64,000 nucleotides of DNA, taken from Mermis nigrescens (lineage: Eukaryota > Nematoda > Enoplea > Mermithida > Mermithidae). Below, in pieces: positions 45,823 through 57,039 of this stretch. The translations under genes and the position numbers were made by a program. The stretch is taken from assembly GCA_036768485.1 (NCBI GenBank), contig JAVLUZ010000154.1, positions 37,276,042-37,340,041 on the forward strand, given 5' to 3'. A model generated the notes under the pieces. The model worked only from the letters and a program-made list of their open reading frames with translations. It was not told where the DNA came from and did not search any database. Every line of letters starts with the position of its first letter. Within the stretch, counting starts at the first letter, position 1.

Positions 45823-47681
45823 AAAAATTTACGCAAGAAAGGCGGTATCTGAGCAGCAAAATATTCAAAATCTGGGTGATGTATGTACAATCGACTAGTT
45901 AAGTAAGTATTATACAAGTAAGTAGAAAGGTAAAACGAAAGGATTGTTAAACTTTTGAAAGAAATTCGATAAAAGTTTAAGGTACCTATGTGAAGTTTTC
46001 AGCGACATTTGATATTCCATTGACTATATCGGCCGTCTATTCAATGTAGGAAGAATTTTGCATGAGAGAGCTCTGACGAAATGAGATTGGAAAGTAAGTC
46101 CTACCTTCTTATCTCCGCCTCCGGTCTAAGTAGTGTGGGTAGTGCTACCGAGAAGTTTCTTAGCTTTATCGAATCGAACTAAAATAGCTTAGAAAGCGGG
46201 CATATATGCGAGATAACATTGCTCAAAAGCTGTCTTAATCTACTTTTGTTTCGTTAAATAGGACCTAATGTTTCCAGCGTTTTGAGAAAAACTCATTGTT
46301 TGTTCTCTAGCCTCGATACGTCAATTTTTTCGACAAAAACCTTTCTGTCCTGAGAGAACTTCGAGTCTTGATTCGATTCGACCCCAAGCATGCGGCATGT
46401 CATGTCTGCATATGAACTCTGAAAAATAGATAGAAAGCGGCGCTGTTGCGCAGCAATCAGGGTTGCCACGTACTCTTGTCGAAAAACCCACAATTTTTAC
46501 CTCAAATTGCTTGAAAGAACGGGTGGAATTCTACAATACTGGAAAGTGTCATATTTTCGAAAAAAGGACATTTTCCAGCTGATTTTGGGATGGGGAGTCT
46601 CATATTTGAAAGAATTAGGTGGCAGTTGGCATTATTGACTGAGTTACAGGCTGTTGAAATTCACGTGCTTGAGGATATAGGCGAAAAAATGGAGAAATGG
46701 CGTTTGGGGTATTTTTCAGTTTTCAATTTGTGGCAAAAGCTATTGCTTGTGGATTCAGATTGGTACCAGACATGGACTAAGCCTAAGGCATAAATGGAGC
46801 GAAAATTGCTCTGCTCGCTTCGCTCAATCCACAATATTTGCTCCATTTATCTCAGGCTTAGCCCATGTGCTGGCATTAATGTGAATGCATATCACTAAGA
46901 ATGAGTTTAAGACATTGGTAACCCCGCTTGGCATTGGTGTCGCTGTTTCACATATGTATTAAGATAGCCACTGTTATAAGTGCATATACAGCAAGTAGTA
47001 TCAGGTGAAAGCTGCCACCTGACTGGTTCAATTTAAGTCAAGTCTAATACTAATACTTTATTCGGAAAAAACACAAGGGTAAAACGAAGTCGCAAGGAAA
47101 ATGAAATAGCATAGTGTAAAATGCTGAAATGTCCTGAACACACAGGCAAATAGATTGCGCTCACGTGTAATCCCCATCAAAAAATTTCCGAAATCAACCT
47201 TTTTCAAATTTTCTTAAATGTCTCAACATTTGGAGAACTTCGAATATTTTTGTGAAAGATCGTTCCAAATTATAGCTGATCTAGTAGCAAAACAATACTT
47301 TACTAATCGAGCCGAAATTTTTCTAAATAGATCTGATTTGCAAATGCATTCCATAGTATGCGAATGACCATAAAACTTATAAAAATCTTCAGAAGGTAAG
47401 AGATTGTGTGTGAATAATATTATACGTAACAATTAAATCAAAATAAATTCTACGGAGTTCAAGCATTTTTAGATCACGTGATTCAAAACATTTGAAAATC
47501 AAAGCACTCATTTTCAAAGCTTTTGCTGATATATTAGTACAATGACAACTAGATGTAAAATTTGATGTTAAGGAAACACCTAAATCTCGAATTAAAGAAC
47601 CTCGCGTCAGATACCAAAAAATGGTTTATGTGATATGTAACTTTAGGATTCATGTACCCAAGATATAACAAAGAACATTTA

Positions 47682-48057
47682 CAGTGGTCGCCATGAAAGA
47701 TGACGCGCCATCACCCTCAGAATTATAATAGATGGTGCGTCGCAAGCGCCGCTGCTACGTCCATCATGTGCACATCATCTCTTTTTTTTCTGTTCAGCAC
47801 CACTAACCGATCATCCTTAATTGCGTAGCGACTAGGCATTTAGCTATTAATATAGCGCCAACAAGGAAGCGCCGCACGTGAATGGTGGCGCGTTTCCTTC
47901 TTGTTGGTGCTATTAATAGCTAAATTGCTGCCGCCTGCATCGCCAGATTAACGGGATGATGGAGGATGGCGCATGATGGATCGAACGCGGCGCTCGCGAC
48001 GCACCATCCATTATAATTCTGAGGGCGATGGCGCATCATCTTTCATGGCGACCACTG
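47682..48057. mobile_element. Palindromic Tc1/mariner-like MITE inside the LINE
   Basis: The ends CAGTGGTCGCCATGAAAGAT and ATCTTTCATGGCGACCACTG are perfectly inverted, with TA on both sides (47680-47681, 48058-48059). The arms extend almost to the centre (AACAAGGAAGCGCC / GCGTTTCCTTCTTGTT), so the 376-bp element can fold into one long hairpin. It splits the LINE RT just after the FADD box. Confidence 0.9.
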
Positions 48058-48059
48058 TA

Positions 48060-49028
48060 GGGAGAGATATGCTTGATTTCCTTCCAGACCAAGAAACCAG
48101 CTTATCTAAACCTTTATTGCAACAAAGTATAATTTTGAGAAAAATTAAAGGCTTCAAATCATCAGCAAAGAAAAAGGCTTCACTATGCTCAACAGCTTGA
48201 ACAAAATCGTTTACAAACAACAGAAAAAAGAGGGTCCTAAAAGGCTACCTCGAGGTACGCTCACTAATAACTGGTTTGTGATCAGAGAAAGCGTCAAAAA
48301 TTTTGACCTTTTGTGAACGATTTGTCGGAAAAGAAGTTAACCATTTTAACAGCATCCCATTTATCCCATAATGCTTCAACTTCTCTATCAATTTATAATA
48401 ATTGACAGAGTCGAAGGCTTTACGAAAATTGACATAAACACCATCAATAGGAATAGATGCGTCAAGTGATTTAACCCAAATGTTTGTACACTTCAAAAGC
48501 TGAGTTTCACATGACTTTCCCTTTTGAAAACCAAACTGTTGTGAGAAGAAATTAGTTTTCGACTTTAAAGAATCAATTAAAGCTGTTTATAATATACTCC
48601 ATAATTTTACAAGTGACGCAACAAAGAGATATTGGATGGTAATTTTCAACTGAAGAATAATCATTCTTCTAATGAATAGGTTCTACAATCGCATCTTTCC
48701 AACAAGAAGGTACTTCACCACTTCTATAAGAAACTTCGAAAAGAGAACTAAGTGGCTCAACAAGAAATGGACATAATCTTTTGATAAAATATGAACAAAT
48801 ACCATCAAGCATAATAGAGAAAGTCTGCTTGAGATTTTGAATGGAATTTAGTACAGATTCAAAATTATAATCTACCTTAACATCAAGTAAATCTTTGTGA
48901 CTTAAGTTTGTGGTATTAATAGGAAAAGCATTGTCAACTGTAAACACAGATGCAAAGAATTTATGGGAAACATTCGCTTTTTGCAAGTCTGAGTTAATAA
49001 TAGAGTTGTCAACAACTATGTCGGGCAT
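48060..49028 (-). pseudogene. LINE reverse transcriptase fragment
   Basis: Contains fingers and palm motifs: DGICSYFIKRLCPFL (domain 1/2 region), PSCWKDAIVEPIH, FRKAFDSVNYYKLIEKLKHY (catalytic F.KAFDSV box) and FFADDLK in place of YADD. Three frames are needed, with stops between the blocks at about 48500-48668. The family is non-LTR; exact clade uncertain. Confidence 0.8.
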
Positions 49029-49169
49029 ATTGTTTGACGGATTTTTCTTAGTATTAATAAAACAATCGAAAACAAATAAGGCAGTCCTCGGATTTTTTCA
49101 GTAGATTCATTTAACTGACCATAATGTTGGTGCCAGCGTTTAAAATAAGCCTAAGTAATGGGATACAAC

Positions 49170-49427
49170 CATACGTGGGCAGCAAGAAAATTCTGGGGGT
49201 GCAAGATTTTTTTGAAGGTCGAAAAATGGCCTTAAAAATGGTGGTATGGCGATAAAAACACCATTTTTCGACGTTTCTCATCAAGCACTATCCATTGGCA
49301 TCAAAAATTGCGAAAAAACGAAAAAAAATTTTCAAAAATTGAATTCTGGGGGGTATTTTGATTTCTGGGGGGGTATTTGGTTTCTGGGGTGCATACCCCC
49401 CAAACCCCCCCCCCACGCCCAGGTGTG
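49170..49427. mobile_element. hAT-type MITE (family A), exact 8-bp TSD
   Basis: Flanks GATACAAC at 49162-49169 and 49428-49435. The ends are CATACGTGGGCAGC and CGCCCAGGTGTG. The body has CATCAAGCACTATCCATTGG and two GGGTATTTTG(A/G)TTTC blocks. Confidence 0.85.
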
Positions 49428-49548
49428 GATACAACTCGCGTCCAGGGCTGGCAAAAACCCATTTTGAAAATTTTGCGTTTTGGGTTTTTGGGGTTTTTTT
49501 GGGTTTTCCGGAGTATATTGAGAATATAGGACCTTGTCAAATTTTGAA

Positions 49549-49747
49549 GAAAACGTGATTTTATGCCTTTTCAAACAATAATCTTTGACAGCCGAAAAAA
49601 CTGTCGGAAACCATGTGAAAGAAAAATTTTTGAAAAAAAAACTTTTTTTCAAAGATTTTTTTCACTTTCATGGTTGACAGATAGTGTTTTCGACATCTAC
49701 GTTATAGATTATTGCTTGAAAAGGCATAAAATCACGTTTTTTTTTCG
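49549..49747. repeat. 200-bp near-perfect palindrome
   Basis: AAAACGTGATTTTATGCCTT is mirrored by AAGGCATAAAATCACGTTTT; between the arms are AAAAATTTTTGAAA and TTTTTTTCAAAGATTTTT blocks. It lies in the subterminal part of the surrounding hAT element. Confidence 0.75.
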
Positions 49748-50518
49748 AAAATTTGACATTTCAACATCTAATCATCTATACATCGACCTAAGCATCTATA
49801 CATCGACCTGAGCGGGAGTGACCTTGACCTAAGCAGCTTTAAACACCTTTTCAGATATACTAAGCCTAAGCCTCAAGTATAATAGAAGTAAAAACGGCTA
49901 ATACTGAGAATAGCCCAGTTCGTCTTAATTAATTTGTTATATCCTTAAATACATGAAGTTCAACAGCCTGTAACTCGGTCAATAATGCCGACCGACACCT
50001 AATTCTTTCAGATTTGAATTTCTTGAGCCTTAATTAGATTAAATCATCCATGCAAAGTTGATTTCTAGAAGGTCACCTTATTCTCAATATTAGCCGGTTT
50101 TCCCTGATACACACCAGAGTTGTCTGTATACACTTATAAATATTGACTTGGCTTACTTTGTGTTATATAAGGGACGAAACATAAAAATAGGACAAGTTCA
50201 AAACAAAGCTTTATTCGACTGTCACTGTGCTGATCAGTGATAAGTGATCACATATCCCTATCATCACAATCATGAGTATCCATCATGTTTGGATCACAGA
50301 GCTGATTGGCATTGGTTTTAATGAACACCAGCTTTTCGGACTGTAACAGTGCTCAGTGAATTTCTCAATCTGAATGGGCAAAACCAAAGGTTGAAAAATT
50401 TTGTTCTGGTGAGCCCATTGAAATTGCCAATGTATATACATATGTAATAAGTAAAAAAGTTAGACATCAAACATTGGAAAATTACACTGCGCATGAAACT
50501 ACAATAATAGATATGTAC

Positions 50519-51604
50519 TAGTGATGTCCCAGTGCCGCTTTTTTACCGGTGCCGATGCCGGTACCCCTGTACCGGCGCCGGTGCCACATTAGCATAATAT
50601 ATAGTGTACTATGCTTCTTCAAAAAGGGTTAAATTTGTACCTATATTTCACCGGATATACATATTAGGGAAAATTTCATTTGTCTAGTAACGACTTCATC
50701 ATTTTTAATTTATGAATACAAATTAATTTTCTCACTTAAGCATTAAACAAACAAAAAATTGTAATAAAATTGAAATTCGAAGAAAAATAAAAGTTAAATA
50801 GTGTATTATAAGTTTAAATGTATGCACAATCAGGATTGGCTTGTGCAGTAGTTGATTCTTAGTCAAATCGAAATTTGGTTTTAGTGCATTAGTTTAATAT
50901 TCAACTAGTAAGAAACAAACATGAAAATAGCCACAAAAACTTTTTGAGGTTAAATCATTTGAGTTTATCATTTCGCATTTTCAAAAGCCTCTGAAAAACA
51001 AACATGGGATATATTAGTAATGCAAAAGATTTACATAGTAGTTCATTTACAAAGTTTTAACAAGCTTTTTCTGAATAATTTGCAGGAAAAAGTTTGGCAT
51101 AAAAACTATTTTAAAATTCTAGCTGCGTTTTACGGTCTTCTGCTCACGAAATGGAAAAATAAAAATGGATTTGATGAAATTAAGTTGAAAACTACTCTGT
51201 TGTACTCATCCTTCTTGCCTACAGATGGTAGAATTAGAAGAACTTTCCACTCTAAATGTCGATATTTTTAATTTTAATTTACTTTATTTCCACGCTTCTT
51301 GCTGTTAATTGATGTTTTCAATAAGATATGTTTCGTTAAATGAATAATTCATTTTTAAAGCTCGAAGACTTGTTCTGAAGTTCAGTCAAAATGCTTTACT
51401 ATGCTAATCAGAAGATTTTATTAACAAAATGCTACCTTTTGCGCCTTTATTCATTAAATTGGTGATAAATGAGCTTCAATTATTCTTTTTACACTAATTT
51501 TTTCTCTTTTATCTAGCACCGGCACCGGCGCTGGTACTAGCCTAGCACCGGCCCGGTGCCGGTGCTAGGCACCGGCACCGGTGCCAGTGCCCAGGACATC
51601 ACTA
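50519..51604. mobile_element. hAT-like element, TAGTGATGTCC ends, exact 8-bp TSD
   Basis: Flanks ATATGTAC at 50511-50518 and 51605-51612. The left end TAGTGATGTCCCAGTGCCG and right end GGCACTG..GGACATCACTA (in inverted sense) carry CCGGTGCCGG palindrome arrays. The AT-rich body has an 83-codon frame (51020-51271 plus) without a known domain. Same architecture as 30871-31636, 31761-32822 and 51877-54545. Confidence 0.88.
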
Positions 51605-51876
51605 ATATGTACTTATGTTGTTTATGTACAAAAGGTCAGACTACTGGATGGGGTGCCTGCATCTCAGAACCCCAAAAACCCTAAAACCCCAAGATTTTTC
51701 AAAACAGTAAAAACCCACTAATGCCAGCCCTGCTTGCGTAGCTCACTCCACTCGTCGCATCCCATTACTCAGGCTTATTTTAAACGCTGACATCAACATT
51801 TTGGTCAGTCCATGACACTAAGCCTAAGCCTAGTAAGCTGGTAAACCAACACAAAACATTATGAAAACCTTGCAAT

Positions 51877-54545
51877 TAGTGATCAACTGGGGCCCCGGCC
51901 CCAGCAATCCTTGGCCATTTTTAAGCATCCCCTGCCCCGGCCAGGGCAAGGTCAAAAAATGGCCAGGGCCAGGGAAAAATTTAGTGTAATTCGTTTTTTA
52001 CAGGCTGTGATACTGGCACTTATTAATCAATGAGCAACTGCTAATTTTCAGAACAGTACTGATTAGACCATATGTATACTTACTTAGTCCTTGTTATAAC
52101 TTTGCTACTGTGTATAAATCAGCTTTTACTAAATAAATGTTCAGGAAAATCTGCATGTCTTCGATTCCTCCACTTAATTTACTTAAACTAAATGCTACTT
52201 TCATCTCATTAATTCATAGCTATGGCTAAAAGATTTTGAGTTGACAAATACGTTCTATTTCTAGTTGGAAATTGTACGTTTTCAACAAACTATTTTCACA
52301 AAAAACACATTTACATTTAATTGAATGGGAACCGCGTGCTTTAAAACGCGTTTCTTGTGTAATATTTATTAGGACGGAGGTTAATTATAGGCGAATGTAA
52401 ACTACGCTGCAGAATCGCATCCGATCCGATAAACTGAATATGTCTCAAATAGTTTCCTAAGGTTCAGAGTTGAGGGAAGGTTGAAATCCCAAATTGGAGA
52501 CCAGAAAATTAAGTGGTGGACTATTATTAGCCGACTCTATTTTGTTGTACGAGCTTCTTGTGCTTGTACAAAGATCTCCGAAAAGGTCTTCGTATGAGCT
52601 TAACAAATTTTGTCGCTATATTATATAAATATATTTTTAAACATACACATTTTCGCATACTATCATTATGTGACAGTGTTTTTTGTACAATGTACCTTTG
52701 AATATACACGAACAAAGATGCTACCCAAAAATCTTTGTACATTTTGTACCAAAGTTTTTTTTTGTACACGGTCCGTTTGTGCATGTACAAAGACGGTCCC
52801 CAAAAGTCTTTGTACATTTTGTACAAACAAATTTTTGGTTACTATAATATGGTACAGTAGCGATTTCAGTGTGGTAAAACAGGGTCTTTTGACTTTTGAT
52901 CGTATATTTTAGCTAATTTCTATGTTTCTAACGCCAAAAATTACTAAACTTGTCTCAGAACGGGCGAAGCGCCTAAAAATTTGACATTTTCCATTCTAAA
53001 TACAAATTTTGCCATTTTAAAGATATATAGGACAGACAATTTTTCATATCAGAGCGAAGCGCAGAAATTTTTTTTTTGAATTTTACACCTTTTTACAGTT
53101 TTTATCTTCCCAAAAATCTTTGTACATGTACAAAGATAGTCCTGAAAAGTCTTTGTACACCGGGAAAAATCTTTTGCGAATACAAAAAACACTGTTTTGT
53201 ACATGCAAATTTTGTATACTTTAATATGGTACGGTAACGATTTCAGTATGGTAGAACATAGTTTTTCGACCTTTAGTAGTGTATTTGGCAAGCGCAGTGT
53301 TGCTTATTACAAGATTTATTTCCAATATTAAAATTTTTGTAATATTTCTGATTTTGTAGTACAAATTGTTTTAGCTTTCTCAGTCGAGTTTTATGTTTGA
53401 ATTCCATCAAAAGCTCATAAAAATTTCAGCACTTCGTGCCGAACTAATATTATCAACTAAATTCAGGCCGAACTATCACATTTAGAAGCACGGTCTTTTT
53501 GTATTCGGCAAAGATTTTTGCTGATGTACAAAGACGTTTCAGGACTGTCTTTGTACATGTACAAAGATTTTTGAAGAACAAAACTGTAAAAAGGTGTAGA
53601 ATTCCTTATTGCAAATTTTACCATTTTAAAGATTTTCAGGGGGTAAGCGGCTGCAAAAATGGAGCCGCTTACCCCCTTCCCCTGAAAATGGCCGAGAAAT
53701 ATACATGTGACAGGGGGTTTGGGCCATCCCCCATCCACGCTTTGAAGCCCCGAAATTCCTTGAAAGTCTGAAAATATTTGACCACCCTCCCCCATTTTTT
53801 GGCGAAAACCTGCGCTTTTATGGCTATTTTTATGTGTTTTTACCATTTTTGATCTAGTCGCTAACCTCCTTTTCTAGAAATAGCGAGGGACCCCTACCCT
53901 AGGTTTCCAGCCGTTACATGTATACTGAGGACCTTCATCAAATTTTAAGCGATTACATGCATGTTTTATAGTGATGCTTTATCTATTTACTCTAGCTCAA
54001 ATTTAAAATAATGTATCACTTCGTGATATTCCAATAGTTAGGTACACTTTTGCCATACTAAAAAATTAAGTTCAAAAAATTCAAAAGGTTTTCACCAAAA
54101 AATCGTCTGACAGTGACTTGTGTCTTGGACCCTGAGTGGGGTAATACCCTCCCCCTTATGGGAATGTGTGATGTCTCATTTATTACATCCAATACCTATT
54201 GCATCGAATCGCTACAGCAGCAGTAGAAGTAGTGAAGATTCAAATGATATACAGTGTGCTAATAGCAGCGACATAGACTTTATTGATGATTCAGACAATG
54301 AAACACTGGACTAAATTTATTTCATGTGACATATGTAGTAATAAAACTTGATATGAAAAGTCGGACCTAACTTTGCGCTTGCCATTTACTACTGAATGGA
54401 GCAGTCGCTCATTATTTCTTTTCCTATGCCCACCCCAAGTATGTGTCATGCAATAATATTTTCCTTGTCTGACCCCGGCCGGAGATTTTTTTAGCCCCGG
54501 TACCGCCCCGGCCCCGGCCAAGAAAGTCGCCCCGGTCGATCACTA
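51877..54545. mobile_element. 2.7-kb hAT-like element, TAGTGATC ends, exact 8-bp TSD
   Basis: Flanks CTTGCAAT at 51869-51876 and 54546-54553. The left end TAGTGATCAACTGGGGCCCCGG and right end CCCCGGTCGATCACTA are capped by GGCCCCGG runs. The body is a mosaic of GTACAAAGA repeats (52540-53610), family B-like text (53640-53930) and a 64-codon acidic frame ending at 54314 (DDSDNETLD). No transposase domain. Confidence 0.85.
52540..53610. repeat. Cluster of CTTTGTACATGTACAAAG-type repeats
   Basis: At least eight occurrences of (T)CTTTGTACA.. and ..TGTACAAAGA, including the perfect 18-bp palindrome at about 53118 and 53550. GCGAAGCGCC-type motifs also occur here at 52964 and 53050. Confidence 0.75.
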
Positions 54546-54573
54546 CTTGCAATCTTTATCGAAATTAGGTAAC

Positions 54574-54652
54574 ATTAACTAGCTTTAGTCGATTAATTAT
54601 GATTCTGGAAGAGCAAGAGGTCCACGTTTCGAATCCGACTGCCAGCAACTTT
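54574..54652 (+). repeat. tRNA-derived SINE-like remnant
   Basis: TAGCTTTAGTCGATTAATTA resembles a D-arm/A-box, and CACGTTTCGAATCCGACTGCC contains a good B-box (TTCGAATCC). The spacing fits a tRNA, but the stems are broken. Confidence 0.45.
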
Positions 54653-56785
54653 CTCTCGTTTCCTCAGATGCTACCGACTGCACACATACGCCCTTATAAT
54701 ATGACTATGTTAATACATATGTGAACCAGCTACATTAATGCCAATTTTTGTCCCCGTGTATGCACAGGGTTGCCGAGTGCTCTTGTCAAAAAGCCCCGAT
54801 TTTCATCTCAAGCTGGCTAAAAAATCCCCAACCAATGATTAAGCATAGGCGTAAAAAGACCTCAATTGCTAAAAAATTTCCCCAACGGCCTCAAATAAAA
54901 ACCCAGAAATGGAGGAAAACCCCCAACTTGGCTACCCTGTATATGCAGACAGATTACAGTATCAAACACCAAAAAATTGATCAGCCAATCCGGAAGCGAC
55001 ATGTTATTCTTAACAGCGTGCGTCGCTTACCCCAAGTTCTGCCTAAACTTTATTGAAGTGTGATTACGGTATGAGCACTCAGTAGCAGAGCGAAGAAAAC
55101 CTCATTTTATTATCGATACTTAGATCATTTTTTACTAACAAAGAAATGCCTCTGACAGACTAAACTCGCATGTCACTTATTCCGCGAGTAAAAACGGGCT
55201 GGGATTTGCTGACACGTCAGCAGATATGATTGTTTTCGCGATCTCAATTTATAAATTTATCGAATTGATTTTAATCGAATGTTATTCGTAGATAAATGAA
55301 GTAGCGAATATTACATGTGCGGAAGCATCTTAGGTTTTAATACATGTTTTAGGTGGTATGTATGTACAAGTACCTACTACTAGAGAATAAGTGATATGTA
55401 TAGTATGCTAAAATCATACCATGCACAAAGCCGTTGAAGTATCACAGCTGCAGCAACAACCGACCGATCCCTAGAGCCAATGCGTCAAAATGACTTAGCA
55501 TTGTTTAATTTAAATAGCTATATGTAAACATTCATTTTAAACCCGTTAATTTGCACTCGTTCATTTAAAATTACTGCTTTATCTCTTCAACCTTTGTACT
55601 GTTTTCATGAATAATTTAATTTTACATGAAAATTGAATAGAATCACATGCCTATGTACAGGCCTGTAGGGAGGGGGGTAGGGGGGCCTGCCCCCCCGAAA
55701 CCAAAACTTTTCTTAAAAACACCAAACACCAAAAAAATAAGATTCGCAAAAATTTTCGGCGCTTCGCGCCGAAAATGAGTAATTGTGTGTTCTATATATC
55801 TTTATGATGGCAGAAATTGCATTTCAAAAGAAAAATGTCAAATTTTTTTCAGACGATTCTTAGTGATTTTTGCCCTTAGAGACCCAGAAATTAGCTAAAA
55901 TACACTACCAAAAGTCGAACAACTGTTTTTACCACACTAAAATCGCTACTGTACCATATTATAGTACCTAAAAATTTGTGTGTACGGAATGTACAAAGAT
56001 TTTTGGGAAGACAAAGACTGTAAAAAGGTGTAAAATTCCCAAAAAATTTTAGGCACTACCAAAATGAGTACTTATTTGTCCAATTTTCCTTCAAATCAAA
56101 AAGTACACACTTTTAAACTCATTTTATCACACAAGAAATATAGCTTATCAAGATACATCACATTTCTTGATGGCTATAAAAGGCTGACGGAACAGAAAAA
56201 GCGTCAAATCATGCCGTTTCGGTGTTTTTAATACATTTTTTGGTCTGATAAATAACCATATTCTAGTGAATTTGCTGCAAATTTTAGTGTTACAATTTTT
56301 GCTCAGATGCTCTCTGGTTCGTTGGCTTCTGGGGCTCTGCCCCAGACCCCGCTGGGAGGCGCTTAAGCGCGCCACCCCCCAGCCGTAGGGAAGGCTACAA
56401 CCATGGTAACAGGGGTATCTTTAACACTATACTTTTTTAAGTAAAAAAAATCTTGCCCCCCCCCCCCCGAAAAAAATTTCTGCCTACAGGCCTGCCTATG
56501 TATATATGTACAGTGTGTACTATAAATAGCATGCTTTGTATTTGTAATACGCATCACATTGGAGTCACCGATGTATAACTGTCAGAACGTAATGCATGAA
56601 GTTACTCGAAAATTGAATTTACTTATTATTGTATTTCCCGGTTTCTTTTTTGCTATACATAACTGTACCATATATGGGTTGCAGCCACACATTGGCGCGG
56701 GGAGGAGGGGTTTGGGGGTGTAATCCCCGCAGAAGTTAAAATACCCCCCGCAGATTACTGTAGACCCCATTATTCCACTTTTATA
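54653..56785. other. Intergenic, repeats at 55660-56480
   Basis: From 54653 to about 55650 nothing recognisable. From about 55660 there is a C/G-capped repeat (GGAGGGGGGTAGGGGGGCC to CCCCCCGAAAAAAATTTC at about 56480), with a GGCGCTTCGCGCC hairpin at 55758 and GTACAAAGA text near 55990. Confidence 0.5.
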
Positions 56786-57005
56786 GTCTGTTTCATTAAA
56801 CTTTGCAGTTTTCTTTTTCAATTCGATCTGAATGAATCAGGCTACAAAATTGGTTTACACTTCTGATACAGTAATGCGGTTGGTAATAGCAGGCGTCTCA
56901 GCATAACTCGTCATACTGTACAACATCACAACTGTACTGTTAGTTTAAACCACTTTTGTAGGCAATTTTAATTTTTTCAAAAACCTCAGTTAAACGAAAC
57001 AGGCT
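56786..57005. mobile_element. TA-flanked MITE with GTCTGTTTCA ends
   Basis: The ends GTCTGTTTCATTAAACTTTG and GTTAAACGAAACAGGC are inverted, with TA at 56784-56785 and 57006-57007. Same family as 20325-20477 and 23921-24166. Confidence 0.75.
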
Positions 57006-57039
57006 ATAGTAATATCTTTGCAATTTTTTGCGATTTCAT

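Larger units (their letters stand above)
45255..47040. other. Upstream flank of calnexin
   Basis: It should contain the calnexin promoter, but I see no clear TATA or CpG cluster. It holds a family B MITE (45513-45722), a tRNA-like SINE remnant (about 45757-45820) and a hairpin repeat (about 46776-46868, ACTAAGCCTAAGGCATAAATG and its complement). Confidence 0.5.
47041..49115 (-). mobile_element. LINE (CR1/Jockey-like) remnant, interrupted by a MITE
   Basis: Minus-strand pieces in order: 49028-48669 (FASVFTVDNAFP..., LKQTFSIMLDGICSYFIKRL, SYRSGEVPSCWKDAIVEPIH), 48496-48245 (VYVNFRKAFDSVNYYKLIEK), 48220-48060 (FFADDLK, a variant YADD box), then after a 376-bp MITE SLIRDLGVSLTSNF and RLVKYCFATRSAIIWNDLSQ. 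The 3' end is ...CGAATAAAGTATTAGTATTAG at about 47047-47065. Frameshifts and the MITE make it dead. Confidence 0.85.
49443..51732. mobile_element. hAT element (CAGGGCTGGCA ends) containing a second hAT element
   Basis: The left end CAGGGCTGGCAAAAACCCA and right end TGGG..AATGCCAGCCCTG are inverted, with AAAACCC/GGGTTTT-rich subtermini. Flanks ctcgcgtc (49435-49442) and cttgcgta (51733-51740) match at 6 of 8. No transposase is visible. It contains a 200-bp palindrome (49549-49747) and the complete insertion at 50519-51604. Confidence 0.75.
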
